A stretch of DNA of 64,000 bases from Arsenophonus sp052174135 (lineage in GTDB: Bacteria; Pseudomonadota; Gammaproteobacteria; Enterobacterales; Enterobacteriaceae): positions 235,078 to 299,077 of the forward strand of contig JBQMRZ010000024.1 in assembly GCA_052174135.1 (NCBI GenBank). The letters are read 5' to 3'. Positions 38,889 to 49,019 of this stretch are shown piece by piece (position 1 is the stretch's first letter; the number at the start of each line of letters is the position of its first letter). Both the position numbers and the translations under genes were made by a program. A model generated the notes under the pieces. That model was not told the DNA's origin, did no database searches, and was given only the letters and a program-made list of their open reading frames with translations.

Positions 38889-40202
38889 ATGGAATATCGC
38901 TTAACAACTACAACTATTTTAGCATTAGGGTTTATGACTTTTGCTTTTTTTGTTGGAGCAGGAAATATTATTTTTCCCCCTGTACTTGGGTTACGAGCAG
39001 GCGAACAAGTATGGGTTGCAATAGCAGGATTTCTTTTAACAGGTGTTGGGTTACCTGTTATTGCCGTTATAGCGCTAGCAAAAGTAGGTGGGGGTATTGA
39101 GCAACTTAGTGCTCCAATTGGGAAATATGCTGGATTAGTATTAGCAATTGTTGTTTATCTATCTGTAGGGCCACTATTTGCAGTGCCCCGTACTGCAACA
39201 GTTTCTTATGAAATGGGAATTGCTACATTATTTGGTGGAAAAATCTCATCAATTTCATTATTTATTTATAGCTTATTTTATTTTGCTATCGTGATAGCTA
39301 TCTCACTTCACCCGGGACGACTACTTGATAATATTGGGTATATCTTAGCTCCAATAAAAATGATTGGATTAGCTATTTTGGGTGTTTCCGCTATATTTTT
39401 TCCAGCAGGTAAACCTGTTATATTAACACCATTATATAACGATATTGTTTTTTCCAGTAGTTTTATTAATGGTTACTTAACTATGGATACTTTAGGGGCG
39501 ATGGTTTTTGGGATTATTATTGTCAATGCTGTTCGTTCACGTGGAATTAAAAATCCTACTTTTTTAACTCGTTATACAATGTTGGCTGGATTAATTGCTG
39601 GATTTTTATTAACATTAGTTTATATTTCACTATTTAAACTCGGAGAAAATAGCGGTACATTATTGCCTAATGCTAATAATGGTACAGATATTTTGTATGC
39701 TTATGTGCAATATACTTTTGGTAACTATGGTAGCTTTTTCTTAGGAATACTAATTTTTGTTGCTTGCATGGTAACTGCAGTGGGGCTTATTTGTGCCTGT
39801 GCTGATTTTTTTTCACTTTATCTACCAATTTCTTATCGTACATTAGTTTGGATTCTTGGTGTATTTTCTATGTTAATTTCAAATTTGGGATTAAATAAAT
39901 TAATTGAATTTTCTTTTCCAGTATTAATTGCAATTTATCCGCCGTGTATTATGTTAATTTTAATGAGTTTTACATTAAAATGGTGGATACACGCATCTAA
40001 TGTAATCGTACCAACAATATTGATTAGTTTAATTTTTGGTTTATTAGGTGCAATGAAATCTTCTAATTTTTTAGAGGTATTTATCCCTAATCTTGCTAAA
40101 AAATTACCACTTTATAATTATGATTTATCTTGGATTTTACCTTCATTAATCGTTTTAATTTTTTTTGCATTGTATGATCGCTTTAATATTAAACAACGTT
40201 AA
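38889..40202 (+). CDS. brnQ: Branched-chain amino acid:cation symporter BrnQ
   Basis: Inner-membrane carrier importing leucine, isoleucine and valine with Na+ or H+ (LIVCS family). It has 437 residues against 439. About twelve hydrophobic helices are visible. Conserved stretches include LGFMTFAFFVGAGNIIFPP, VGLPVIAVIALAKVGGG, VGPLFAVPRTATVSYE and NGYLTMDTLGAMVFGIIIVNAVRSRG. The ribosome binding site is poor. In E. coli brnQ lies a few genes upstream of tgt, and the same order holds here with proY, malZ, acpH and queA removed. Retention suggests import of these amino acids from the host. Confidence 0.96.
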   Translation: MEYRLTTTTILALGFMTFAFFVGAGNIIFPPVLGLRAGEQVWVAIAGFLLTGVGLPVIAVIALAKVGGGIEQLSAPIGKYAGLVLAIVVYLSVGPLFAVPRTATVSYEMGIATLFGGKISSISLFIYSLFYFAIVIAISLHPGRLLDNIGYILAPIKMIGLAILGVSAIFFPAGKPVILTPLYNDIVFSSSFINGYLTMDTLGAMVFGIIIVNAVRSRGIKNPTFLTRYTMLAGLIAGFLLTLVYISLFKLGENSGTLLPNANNGTDILYAYVQYTFGNYGSFFLGILIFVACMVTAVGLICACADFFSLYLPISYRTLVWILGVFSMLISNLGLNKLIEFSFPVLIAIYPPCIMLILMSFTLKWWIHASNVIVPTILISLIFGLLGAMKSSNFLEVFIPNLAKKLPLYNYDLSWILPSLIVLIFFALYDRFNIKQR

Positions 40203-41714
40203 TGTGAAGTAAAATAATTAAAAATATTTTTATTAAAAAATTTTAAAAAAGAATTTTATATAAAAGTTATAAAAATTGATTAATTCAACTAGTTTAGATA
40301 AAAATTATGGATAATATTTTAGTATGCTATTGAAGCAATTTATATTTTAAATAATAAATCAATTAGTTTTATACTTGATTATTTTCTATTTTTTTATAAT
40401 TTAATATATAATTAAATTTATTATCTTTACAAGAGTAATAAATAAATTAAGATAAAATCATAATTTTTTTATTTAATTTAAATAGAAATCATATATCTTA
40501 AAATTTATTTTCTGGAAATTTATTTCATTTTATATAAAAATATCAAGTAAATAATAGTTTTAAGATAATTTAATAATAAATCTAATACTATTTTTTACAA
40601 TGTTTTTTTTTGAAAATTTATCTAATTTATTTTAATTAAAAATATAAAAATTTATTTATCTAATATCTTAAATTATTTAATAAGTTAATAACTAATAATC
40701 ATTTAATTAAATGTATATTTCTTCAGCTATTTTAGAATAATTTAACAAATAAGTTAAGTCATAATTAGTATTTTTACTGATAATTTTAATTTACCAAAAT
40801 TATTTAGTCTTCTTATTTTAATAATACGTAAGTTACAATAGTTTATTTTAAAATAAAAATATCAATATTTAAATAAAATTTAAATATTATTAGATAATGA
40901 TAAAGATTTATAACACTACTGTTGGCGAATAAGATGATATCTTATTTTGAGCTTAATCTTGAGTATAAACAAATATTTTATTTTTTTAAAATTAAATAAC
41001 ATTGATCATATGTAATTATATAATCCACATCCTACATTAACTGATATAACAAAAGAGATAATGATAAAATAAAATTAATTTATTAAATAATTATAAAAAA
41101 ATATAGCTTAATGTTGTTGTTATTTAAACGGCAAAATTATATTTTGATAAATTATTGTTTAATATACTGTGTTAAAGAAAATATCAAAACTATTGATATT
41201 TTTATATTGATATTTATATATTTTAATATATTAAGATATAGAGAGTCTTCTTGATTAGTAGCACATAACACTATGTTCAATATATAGTAAAACACTACAT
41301 AAGGTGTGGTTTAATTTTTCTAAAACTACTATTTAAGCAATAAATAAATAGATTAATTTAGTTCAAATAATTTCAAATTTATTTTTAGAAATAATCACTT
41401 GTAAGTATAAAGAAAATTATTATTTATTTTTAATAATATTTAAATTTTATTTATCAAGGCTTTTATTTTTATATTAATTGATATATTGATTACATTAATT
41501 TCATTTATCTGAATTTATTTAAATTATGTTTGTATTTGTTTCTATTGATTATTTAAATACAATAAATGTATATCAAAATGGATATCAAAGAAATATCATT
41601 TTTAATTATAATAATAATATATTTATCACATATAGCTTTAATATTTAGATTAAAAGTGATTAACTAAATATGTAAACAATATATCAAATTATTTTGATAC
41701 TCGAGAAATATAAA
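40203..41714. other. 1.5-kb gene-free interval replacing proY-malZ-acpH-queA
   Basis: No open frame of interest. In E. coli four genes separate brnQ from tgt, the last being queA directly before tgt; none is recognisable here. One 10-bp stem (AAAATATCAA at 41178-41187 with 41193-41202, 5-nt loop) is followed by TTATATTG. No tgt promoter could be assigned with confidence. Confidence 0.6.
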
Positions 41715-42842
41715 GTGAAATATGAATTACAAAATCAAGATGGAAAAGCTCGTCGTGGTCGTTTAATTTTTAATCGTGGAGTTATAGAAACACCTGTTTT
41801 TATGCCTGTTGGTACATACGGTACAGTTAAGGGTATGACTCCAGAAGAAATTAAACAAACTGGAGCACAAATTCTATTAGGTAATAGTTTTCATTTATGG
41901 CTTCGACCTGGACAAGAAGTAATCAAATCTCATGGCAACTTACATAATTTCATGCAATGGCAATTACCAATTTTGACTGACTCTGGTGGATTTCAAATTT
42001 TTAGTCTTGGTGCAACATGTAAAGTTAAAGAAGAAGGTGTCTATTTCCGTCATCCAGTTAATGGGTCAATAATATTCTTTACTCCCGAAAAATCAATAGA
42101 AATTCAATGTGATCTTGGTTCTGATATTGTCATGATTTTTGATGAATGTGTGCCTTATCCAGTAAGTTTGAATTACGCTAAAAAATCAATGGAAATGTCT
42201 CTACGTTGGGCAAAACGTAGTCGTCAACGATTTGATAAATTAATTAATAAAAATGCGCTTTTTGGTATTGTTCAAGGTGGTGTTTACGAGAATTTACGTG
42301 ATATTTCAATAAAAGGATTGATTGAAATTGGTTTTGATGGTTACGCTATTGGTGGATTATCTGTTGGAGAGTCTAAAAAGGATATGTATAGAATTTTATC
42401 TCATGTTTGTTTACAAATTCCGAAAAATAAACCACGTTATTTAATGGGAGTTGGTAAGCCAGAGAATCTCATTGAAGCAGTTTATCGCGGTGTTGACATG
42501 TTTGATTGTGTAATACCAACCCGTAATGCACGAAATGGTCATTTATTTGTCACCGAAGGTGTAATTAAAATTCGTAACGCTAAATATAAATTAGATACTT
42601 TACCATTAGATACTTATTGTGATTGCTATACCTGTTCTAATTATAGCCGTTCTTATTTACATCATCTTGATAAATGTAATGAAATTCTTGGAGTGAGGCT
42701 TAATACTTTACATAATTTACGTTATTATCAACGACTAATGGATGAAGTTCGGCAATCAATTGAGAAAAATGAATTTGAATCTTTTATTATAGAGTTTTAT
42801 AAGCGAATTAATAAATTCAATAAATCAATTTCATTAAATTAA
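41715..42842 (+). CDS. tgt: tRNA-guanine transglycosylase (GUG start)
   Basis: Exchanges guanine-34 for the queuosine precursor preQ1 in tRNAs with GUN anticodons. I place the start at GTG 41715, because VKYELQNQDGKARRGR aligns with the E. coli N-terminus; an in-frame TTG at 41694 is upstream and unsupported. Length is then 375 residues, the E. coli length. Active-site blocks LTDSGGFQIFSLG and FDCVIPTRNARNGHLF carry the two catalytic aspartates. The zinc ligands are in CDCYTCSNYSRSYLHHLDKC. The usual upstream partner queA is missing, so the fate of preQ1-tRNA is uncertain. Confidence 0.96.
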   Translation: MKYELQNQDGKARRGRLIFNRGVIETPVFMPVGTYGTVKGMTPEEIKQTGAQILLGNSFHLWLRPGQEVIKSHGNLHNFMQWQLPILTDSGGFQIFSLGATCKVKEEGVYFRHPVNGSIIFFTPEKSIEIQCDLGSDIVMIFDECVPYPVSLNYAKKSMEMSLRWAKRSRQRFDKLINKNALFGIVQGGVYENLRDISIKGLIEIGFDGYAIGGLSVGESKKDMYRILSHVCLQIPKNKPRYLMGVGKPENLIEAVYRGVDMFDCVIPTRNARNGHLFVTEGVIKIRNAKYKLDTLPLDTYCDCYTCSNYSRSYLHHLDKCNEILGVRLNTLHNLRYYQRLMDEVRQSIEKNEFESFIIEFYKRINKFNKSISLN

Positions 42843-42945
42843 AGTATAATTTTAATATTACTAATTAAGTTAGATCCATATAGAATTTATGAATTTAAAT
42901 TATTTTTAGTTAAATATTATTTAGTCCACTAATGAGGAAATTTTA

Positions 42946-43278
42946 ATGAGTTTTTTTATTTCTGAAGCAATTGCTTCATCAGATAGTCAAACACAAGGAA
43001 ATCCATACTCTTTAATTATTATGTTAGTTGTTTTTGGGTTAATTTTTTATTTTATAATTTTACGCCCACAATACAAGCGAGCCAAAGAACATAAAAAATT
43101 AATGGATTCCATTTCTAAAGGTGATGAAATACTAACATCCGGTGGATTAATTGGTCGTGTTACTAAAATATCTGAGACAGGTTGTATTATTGTTGCGTTA
43201 AATAACACAAATGAAGTAACTATTAAACGTGATTTTGTTACTGCTATACTACCAAAAGGTACGATGAAATCTGTCTAA
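42946..43278 (+). CDS. yajC: Sec translocon accessory subunit YajC
   Basis: Small inner-membrane protein associated with SecDF. It has 110 residues, as in E. coli. A single hydrophobic helix (about residues 22-41, SLIIMLVVFGLIFYFIILRP) is followed by the basic sequence QYKRAKEHKKLMDSISKGDEILTSGGLIGRV, typical of the family. GAGGAA precedes the ATG. It is 103 bp after tgt and 27 bp before secD in a conserved cluster. Confidence 0.96.
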   Translation: MSFFISEAIASSDSQTQGNPYSLIIMLVVFGLIFYFIILRPQYKRAKEHKKLMDSISKGDEILTSGGLIGRVTKISETGCIIVALNNTNEVTIKRDFVTAILPKGTMKSV

Positions 43279-43305
43279 TTTCTAATTTTCCAGAAGGGAA
43301 TTATC

Positions 43306-45153
43306 GTGTTAAACCATTATCCTTTGTGGAAGTATTTAATGTTGATCGCTGCGCTATTCATCGGTCTACTCTATTCGCTTCCTAATCTTTACGGAGAAGA
43401 TCCAGCTATTCAAATCACTGGTGTGCGAGGAATCGCTGCTAATGAACATATTTTAAATAATATTTCTGATATTTTGAAGAAAAAGAAAATTGAAAGTAAA
43501 TCGATTACACTGAAAAATGGTGTAATTCTTATTCGTTTTAATAATTTTGATTCTCAATTATATGCGCGTGAAGTTTTAGTTGATAGTTTAGAAAAAAAAT
43601 ATATTATTGCGTTAAACTTAACGCCTGTTACTCCTTATTGGTTAAGAGCATTGGGTGGTGAACCAATGAAATTGGGGTTAGATTTGCGTGGCGGTGTTCA
43701 TTTTTTAATGAATGTGGATATGAAAACGGTATTAAGTAAATTACAAGAACGAAATATAGATAGACTGCGTAGTGATTTACGTGAAAAAAGAATCTCATAC
43801 TTAAATATAAAAAAAATAGATAATTACGGTATTAAAATTAATTTCCATCATAATAGTGATTTATCACAAATAAAATCTTATTTGATACCACGTTATCAAG
43901 ATTTACTTTTTACCAGTAATAGTAAAAAAATATTAACGGTAATAATAACAGATAAATATATACGTAAAGCACATAATTATGCAGTGTTACAGAACATTAA
44001 TATTATTCGTAACCGAATCAATCAATTAGGTGTTACTGAAGCATTGGTGCAACAAGAAGGCACTGATCATATTGTAGTTGAATTACCTGGTATTCAAGAT
44101 ACAGCGAGAGCAAAAGAAATTCTTGGAGCAACCGCAACTCTAGAGTTTCGTTTAGTTAATACAGATATAGATAATTCTGCTATTTATCGCGGCCATATTC
44201 CTGGTAATTCTGAAATAAAATATACCCGCGATGGCGAACCTGTTGTTCTTTATAAGCACGTTATTTTGACAGGAGATCATATTACTGATTCTATATCAGG
44301 TTCGGATGAAATTGGCAACTCAGAGGTAAGCATTAATCTAGATAGTACTGGTGGTTTTATTATGTCCAATTTTACTCGTAATAATCAAGACAAATTAATG
44401 GCAACCTTATTCATTGAATATAAAGATAGTGGACAAAAGGATATCAATCATCGTACTATTTTTATAAAAGATGAAAAAGTTATTAATGTCGCGAGAATTT
44501 CCTCTCATTTTAGCAATAAATTTCGTATTATTGGTATCAATAATCAAATAGAAGCTCGCCAATTATCATTATTATTACGAGCTGGCACACTAATTGCGCC
44601 CATTCAGATTATTGAAGAGCGCATGATTGGGCCAACTTTAGGTTCATTAAATATAAAACAAGGAATAAAAGCATCATTAGCTGGTTTATTAACTTCTGTG
44701 TTATTTATGGTGATTTATTATCGTAAATTTGGCTTGATTGCTAGCTCTGCATTATTAGCTAATTTAATTCTTATTGTTGGTATTATGTCTTTATTACCTA
44801 ATGTTACATTAACTATGTCGGGAATAGCTGGTATTGTTTTAACTCTTGCTGTTGCTGTTGATGCTAATGTATTAATTAATGAACGTATTAAAGAAGAGTT
44901 AAAAAATGGCCGTGCTATACAACAAGCGATACATGAAGGCTATAAAGGTGCATTTTCAAGTATTTTAGATGCAAATTTGACAACTGTGATTATTGCAATC
45001 ATTTTATATGTGGTTGGTGTCGGTTCAATTAAAGGTTTTGCTATTACTACAATAATTGGTATTGTGACTTCTATGTTTACTTCAATCATAGGAACGCGTG
45101 CTATTGTAAACTTATTATATGGTAATAAACGTATTAAAAAGCTATCTATTTAA
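43306..45153 (+). CDS. secD: Protein translocase subunit SecD (GUG start)
   Basis: With SecF uses the proton gradient to help proteins leave the SecYEG channel on the periplasmic side. It has 615 residues, the E. coli length. One N-terminal membrane helix is followed by a large periplasmic domain with LGLDLRGGVHFLMNVDM and VVELPGIQDTARAKEILGATATLEFRL, and five C-terminal helices with AVAVDANVLINERIKEEL. The GTG start follows GAAGGGAA; E. coli secD also starts with GUG. secF begins 13 bp after its stop. Confidence 0.97.
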   Translation: MLNHYPLWKYLMLIAALFIGLLYSLPNLYGEDPAIQITGVRGIAANEHILNNISDILKKKKIESKSITLKNGVILIRFNNFDSQLYAREVLVDSLEKKYIIALNLTPVTPYWLRALGGEPMKLGLDLRGGVHFLMNVDMKTVLSKLQERNIDRLRSDLREKRISYLNIKKIDNYGIKINFHHNSDLSQIKSYLIPRYQDLLFTSNSKKILTVIITDKYIRKAHNYAVLQNINIIRNRINQLGVTEALVQQEGTDHIVVELPGIQDTARAKEILGATATLEFRLVNTDIDNSAIYRGHIPGNSEIKYTRDGEPVVLYKHVILTGDHITDSISGSDEIGNSEVSINLDSTGGFIMSNFTRNNQDKLMATLFIEYKDSGQKDINHRTIFIKDEKVINVARISSHFSNKFRIIGINNQIEARQLSLLLRAGTLIAPIQIIEERMIGPTLGSLNIKQGIKASLAGLLTSVLFMVIYYRKFGLIASSALLANLILIVGIMSLLPNVTLTMSGIAGIVLTLAVAVDANVLINERIKEELKNGRAIQQAIHEGYKGAFSSILDANLTTVIIAIILYVVGVGSIKGFAITTIIGIVTSMFTSIIGTRAIVNLLYGNKRIKKLSI

Positions 45154-45166
45154 GAGGCTCTTAATT

Positions 45167-46108
45167 ATGGCAAAAAATTACACAATAGAACAGTTAAATC
45201 ATGGTCGTAAAGTTATTGATTTTATGCATTGGGATTACTTAGCATTCAGTATCTCAATTATTTTATTTTCTTTTTCTGTTACCCTAATTTTATTAAAAGA
45301 TTTTAACTTTGGATTAGATTTTACTGGGGGAACTATTATTGAAATTAATCTCAGTAAACCACTAGATCTTGATAAAATTAGAGCTAACTTAGCTAATAGT
45401 GACTATCAAGATCTTATAATTCAAAATTTTGGTAATACTCGAGACATTATAATCCGATTTCCTCCTACCACTAAAGGTAGTATAGAAGATCAAGAAATTA
45501 GTAAATCTATTATTTTAGCAATTAATAAGAATATTGATAATCAAGCAACAGTTAAGCGTATCGAATTTATTGGGCCAAGTATTGGTAGTGAATTAATTCA
45601 AACTGGAATAATAGCACTTTTAACTGCTTTAATTTGTATTTTAATTTATATTGGTTTTCGTTTTGAATGGCGGTTAGCTGCCAGTATAGTAATATCATTA
45701 GTTCATGATGTTATTATTACATTAGGCCTTGTGTTAATTTTTCAGATTGAAGTTGATATGACCATCATTGCTTCATTAATGTCTATTATTGGTTATTCAT
45801 TAAATGATAGTATCGTCGTTTCTGATCGTATTCGTGAGAATTTTCGCAAAATTCGTTATGGCACTTCTTACGAAATAATGAATATTTCATTAACACAAAC
45901 GTTAAATCGGACAGTTATTACATCAGGAACTTTTTTATTAGCAGTGTTAATGCTCTATTTTTTTGGTGGTTTAATTTTAAAAGGATTCTCGCTAGTTATG
46001 TTAATTGGTATTCCGATTGGGACTATTTCTTCAATTTATATTGCTTCTGCTTTAGCGTTAAAAATGCAAATGAAACGAGAACATTTTATTTATTATAAAA
46101 TAAAATAA
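45167..46108 (+). CDS. secF: Protein translocase subunit SecF
   Basis: Partner of SecD in proton-driven export. I place the start at ATG 45167 (MAKNYTIEQLNHGRKVIDFMHW), which matches E. coli; an upstream in-frame start at 45119 would overlap secD and is not needed. A GAGG element lies just upstream. It has 313 residues against 323, the difference being a shorter C-terminal tail. Six membrane helices are visible with DFNFGLDFTGGTIIEI, LVHDVIITLGLVLIF and IGYSLNDSIVVSDRIREN. Confidence 0.97.
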   Translation: MAKNYTIEQLNHGRKVIDFMHWDYLAFSISIILFSFSVTLILLKDFNFGLDFTGGTIIEINLSKPLDLDKIRANLANSDYQDLIIQNFGNTRDIIIRFPPTTKGSIEDQEISKSIILAINKNIDNQATVKRIEFIGPSIGSELIQTGIIALLTALICILIYIGFRFEWRLAASIVISLVHDVIITLGLVLIFQIEVDMTIIASLMSIIGYSLNDSIVVSDRIRENFRKIRYGTSYEIMNISLTQTLNRTVITSGTFLLAVLMLYFFGGLILKGFSLVMLIGIPIGTISSIYIASALALKMQMKREHFIYYKIK

Positions 46109-46257
46109 AGAAATGGTGGATCAATATTTCTATCGGTTTTAAAAGTAAATTTTATTAACCTTTTTCAATTCTAGTTAATTAAAGTTAATAACGATCTTTT
46201 TTGCTAAAAATTGAATTAAACTAAAAATCGGACTTTTTTTTAAAATTAGGAAATTTT

Positions 46258-46707
46258 ATGTATTGTCCGTTTTGCACTGCTGTAGATACTAAAGTAATTG
46301 ATTCACGCCTAGTTGCTAATGGTTTACAAGTTCGTCGACGTCGCCAATGTCTTGAATGCTGTGAGCGTTTTACTACTTTTGAAGTAGCTGAATTAATTAT
46401 GCCTTGTGTTGTAAAAAGCGACGATATACCTGAGTTATTTAATGAAGATAAACTTAGACGAGGTATGCAAAAAGCATTAGAAAAACGCCCAGTAATTTCT
46501 GATGATCTAGAAACAGCTATTAACAATATAAAATTAAAACTTAGATCGAGTGGAGAGCGAGAAATTTCTGCAAAGATAATAGGAAAAATTGTTATGGAAG
46601 AATTGAAAAGATTAGATAAAATTGCATATATACGCTTTGCTTCTGTATATTGTAGTTTTGAAGATATTCGTGAATTTGGTGAAGAAATCGCCAAATTACA
46701 GGATTAA
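46258..46707 (+). CDS. nrdR: Transcriptional repressor NrdR
   Basis: Zinc- and nucleotide-binding repressor of ribonucleotide reductase genes; its ATP-cone senses ATP and dATP. It has 149 residues, as in E. coli. The zinc ribbon is MYCPFCTAVDTKVIDSR with CLECCERFTTFE. The ATP-cone follows (PCVVKSDDIPELFNEDKLRRGMQKALEKRPV). AGGA precedes the ATG. It is one of the very few regulators kept in this window; yajD, tsx and yajI, which stand before it in E. coli, are gone. It lies 7 bp before ribD. Confidence 0.96.
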   Translation: MYCPFCTAVDTKVIDSRLVANGLQVRRRRQCLECCERFTTFEVAELIMPCVVKSDDIPELFNEDKLRRGMQKALEKRPVISDDLETAINNIKLKLRSSGEREISAKIIGKIVMEELKRLDKIAYIRFASVYCSFEDIREFGEEIAKLQD

Positions 46708-46714
46708 TAATAAA

Positions 46715-47824
46715 ATGACCTTATTTGATAAACAATTTATGAGCCGCGCTTTGCTATTGGCTAAACAAGGGCGATTTACTACATCGCCTAATCCAAATGT
46801 AGGGTGTGTTATTGTACGCGATGATAAAATTGTTGGTGAAGGCTTTCATTATAAAGTAGGTGAACCGCATGCTGAAATTTATGCGTTGAAAATGGCAGGT
46901 AAAAAAGCTAATGGGGCGATCGCTTATGTCACATTAGAACCTTGTAGTCATTATGGTAAAACACCACCATGTGTTGATGCATTAATTAATTTAGGTATTC
47001 AACGTGTTGTTGTAGCAATGAAAGATCCAAATCCAAAAGTTTCAGGACGTGGTTTACTTAGATTACAGCAAGCCGGTATTAAAGTTGTACATGGTCTACT
47101 AATGAATGAAGCTGAGCAGTTAAATCAAGATTTTATAAAAAGAATGCAAAAAGGCCTTCCTTATGTTCAGGTTAAATTAGCCACATCACTTGATGGGCGG
47201 ATAGCTCTTGCATCCGGTGAAAGTAAATGGATTAGTTCATTAGAAGCTCGTCAAGATGTACAAAGTTTTAGGGCTCAAGCAAGTGCAATTTTAACCACTA
47301 GTACAACTGTTTTAACTGATAATCCCGCCTTAAATGTTCGTTGGAAAGATTTTTCACAGGAATTACAAGATATTTATCCTAAAGATAAAATTCGACAACC
47401 AATAAGAATTATTTTAGATCGTCGTAATCAAATAAAACCAGAACATATTGTGACAAAATCAGATGGTGAATGTTGGCTTATTCGCCCCAATCCAATATCA
47501 CAAAATTGGAGTAAAAACGTTAAGCAAATTACGGTTCCAACGTATAAAAAAAGAATTGATTTAGTTTTATTAATGAACCAACTAGCTAAAAATGATATTA
47601 ATTCAATTTTTATTGAAAGTGGGCCAACACTTTCAGGTGCTTTATTAACATTAGGATTAATCGATGAATTGATTATTTATATTGCTCCTAAAATTTTAGG
47701 TAAAGCAGCAAAAGGATTAATTAATATTCCAGAATTAAAAAAATTAAAAGACGCGCCTATATTAAAATTCATTAACATTAAAATTATTGGTAATGATTTA
47801 CGCTTAAGACTTCGTCCATTATAA
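46715..47824 (+). CDS. ribD: Bifunctional riboflavin biosynthesis protein RibD
   Basis: Deaminates and reduces the GTP-derived pyrimidine intermediate in riboflavin synthesis. I place the start at ATG 46715 (MTLFDKQFMSRALLLAKQGRF), 7 bp after nrdR; earlier in-frame starts lie inside nrdR and are unsupported by the family alignment. This gives 369 residues against 367. The N-terminal deaminase has the zinc sites PHAEIYAL and EPCSHYGKTPPC. The C-terminal reductase has VKLATSLDGRIALASGESKWI and ESGPTLSGALL. With ribH and ribF in this window most of the late flavin route is covered. Confidence 0.96.
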   Translation: MTLFDKQFMSRALLLAKQGRFTTSPNPNVGCVIVRDDKIVGEGFHYKVGEPHAEIYALKMAGKKANGAIAYVTLEPCSHYGKTPPCVDALINLGIQRVVVAMKDPNPKVSGRGLLRLQQAGIKVVHGLLMNEAEQLNQDFIKRMQKGLPYVQVKLATSLDGRIALASGESKWISSLEARQDVQSFRAQASAILTTSTTVLTDNPALNVRWKDFSQELQDIYPKDKIRQPIRIILDRRNQIKPEHIVTKSDGECWLIRPNPISQNWSKNVKQITVPTYKKRIDLVLLMNQLAKNDINSIFIESGPTLSGALLTLGLIDELIIYIAPKILGKAAKGLINIPELKKLKDAPILKFINIKIIGNDLRLRLRPL

Positions 47825-48013
47825 AAATGATGTTTGTTATTAACTTATTATATAATTACAGTATAGTGCATAGTAAAAGTTAGATAATATCTAATTTATT
47901 TAATTTATTATTTATAATATTTATTAAAATATTTAATTAAAGTTAATAACATTAAAACATAAATATGTTAAAATTATTTATTTTCTGAAAATAAATAGCA
48001 CTCAAGTGAAGTC

Positions 48014-48484
48014 ATGAAGATAATAAAAGGCACTATAGCAGCACCAAAAGCTCGTATAGCAATCGCTGTTGCACGTTTTAATCATTTCATTAATAATACC
48101 TTATTAGAAGGTGCTATTGATACTTTAGAGCGTATTGGTCGAGTTATAAAAGAAAACATTACTGTAGTTTGGATACCTGGCGCTTATGAATTACCTCTGA
48201 CGATTAAAATATTAGCAGAAACAAAAAAATATGATGCAATAATTGCACTTGCTAGCGTTATACGTGGCGAAACTCAACATTTTAAATATGTTATTGGTGA
48301 GTGTATTACAGGACTTTCTAATATAACGATAAAAAATAATATTCCTGTTTCATTTGGTGTATTAACAGTAGAAAATATTGAACAAGCAATTGAGCGAGCA
48401 GGTACAAAATCTGGCAATAAAGGCGCTGATGCTGCATTAACTGCATTAGAAATGGTTAATATAATTAATCTTATTAAAGAATAA
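48014..48484 (+). CDS. ribH: 6,7-dimethyl-8-ribityllumazine synthase
   Basis: Penultimate step of riboflavin synthesis (the gene is called ribE in E. coli). It has 156 residues, as in E. coli. Conserved substrate-site blocks are ARFNHFINNTLLEGAIDTL, VVWIPGAYELPLTIK, ALASVIRGETQHFKYV and FGVLTVENIEQAIERAGTK. It lies 189 bp after ribD; this gap holds a 10-bp stem (TATTTATTTT with AAAATAAATA) ending about 15 bp before the start. It is 27 bp upstream of nusB, the E. coli arrangement. Confidence 0.97.
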   Translation: MKIIKGTIAAPKARIAIAVARFNHFINNTLLEGAIDTLERIGRVIKENITVVWIPGAYELPLTIKILAETKKYDAIIALASVIRGETQHFKYVIGECITGLSNITIKNNIPVSFGVLTVENIEQAIERAGTKSGNKGADAALTALEMVNIINLIKE

Positions 48485-48511
48485 CTATATTTTATTGAAG
48501 AGGAATTTTGT

Positions 48512-48943
48512 GTGAAACCTGCTGCTCGTCGTCGTGCACGCGAGTGTATTATCCAAGCAATTTATTCATGGCAATTATCGGGTAATAATATTAAAGATAT
48601 TGAAATAGAGTTTTTATCTAATAAAAATATGTTTGATGTTGATAAGATTTATTTTACTGAACTTCTTAGGGGAATTTCAATTAATGTGTGCGAGTTGGAC
48701 AAAAGGATAGCTCCCTATCTTTCTCGTAAGTTTACTGAGATTGATCAAGTAGAAAAAGCAGTTTTGCGTTTAGCTATGTTTGAATTTTGTTATCGTGATG
48801 ATATACCTTATAAGGTTATTATTAATGAAGCAATTGAATTAGCTAAAATTTTTGGTGCAGAGGAAAGTCATAAATTTATTAATGGTGCATTAGATAAAGT
48901 CGCTTCTATTATAAAAAAAAATCATAATCTTCAAGTTTTTTGA
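48512..48943 (+). CDS. nusB: Transcription antitermination protein NusB (GUG start)
   Basis: Binds boxA RNA with NusE (S10) for rRNA antitermination. It has 143 residues against 139. It begins KPAARRRARECIIQAIYSWQL and ends with YKVIINEAIELAKIFGAEESHKFINGALDKVA, both highly conserved. The GTG start follows GAAGAGGAA. It is in the ribD-ribH-nusB-thiL-pgpA cluster common in gammaproteobacteria. Confidence 0.96.
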   Translation: MKPAARRRARECIIQAIYSWQLSGNNIKDIEIEFLSNKNMFDVDKIYFTELLRGISINVCELDKRIAPYLSRKFTEIDQVEKAVLRLAMFEFCYRDDIPYKVIINEAIELAKIFGAEESHKFINGALDKVASIIKKNHNLQVF

Positions 48944-49019
48944 ATAAATTAATCTTTATTTTAAATATTAAGTATGCTATTTAATTATAAATAAAAGCAT
49001 ATTTTATTGGAATATTATT

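Noticed and set aside
47825..48013. Possible FMN riboswitch before ribH, and likewise before ribF
   Set aside because: None of the conserved FMN riboswitch blocks (AGGAUAUG, AGGGGC type) is present.
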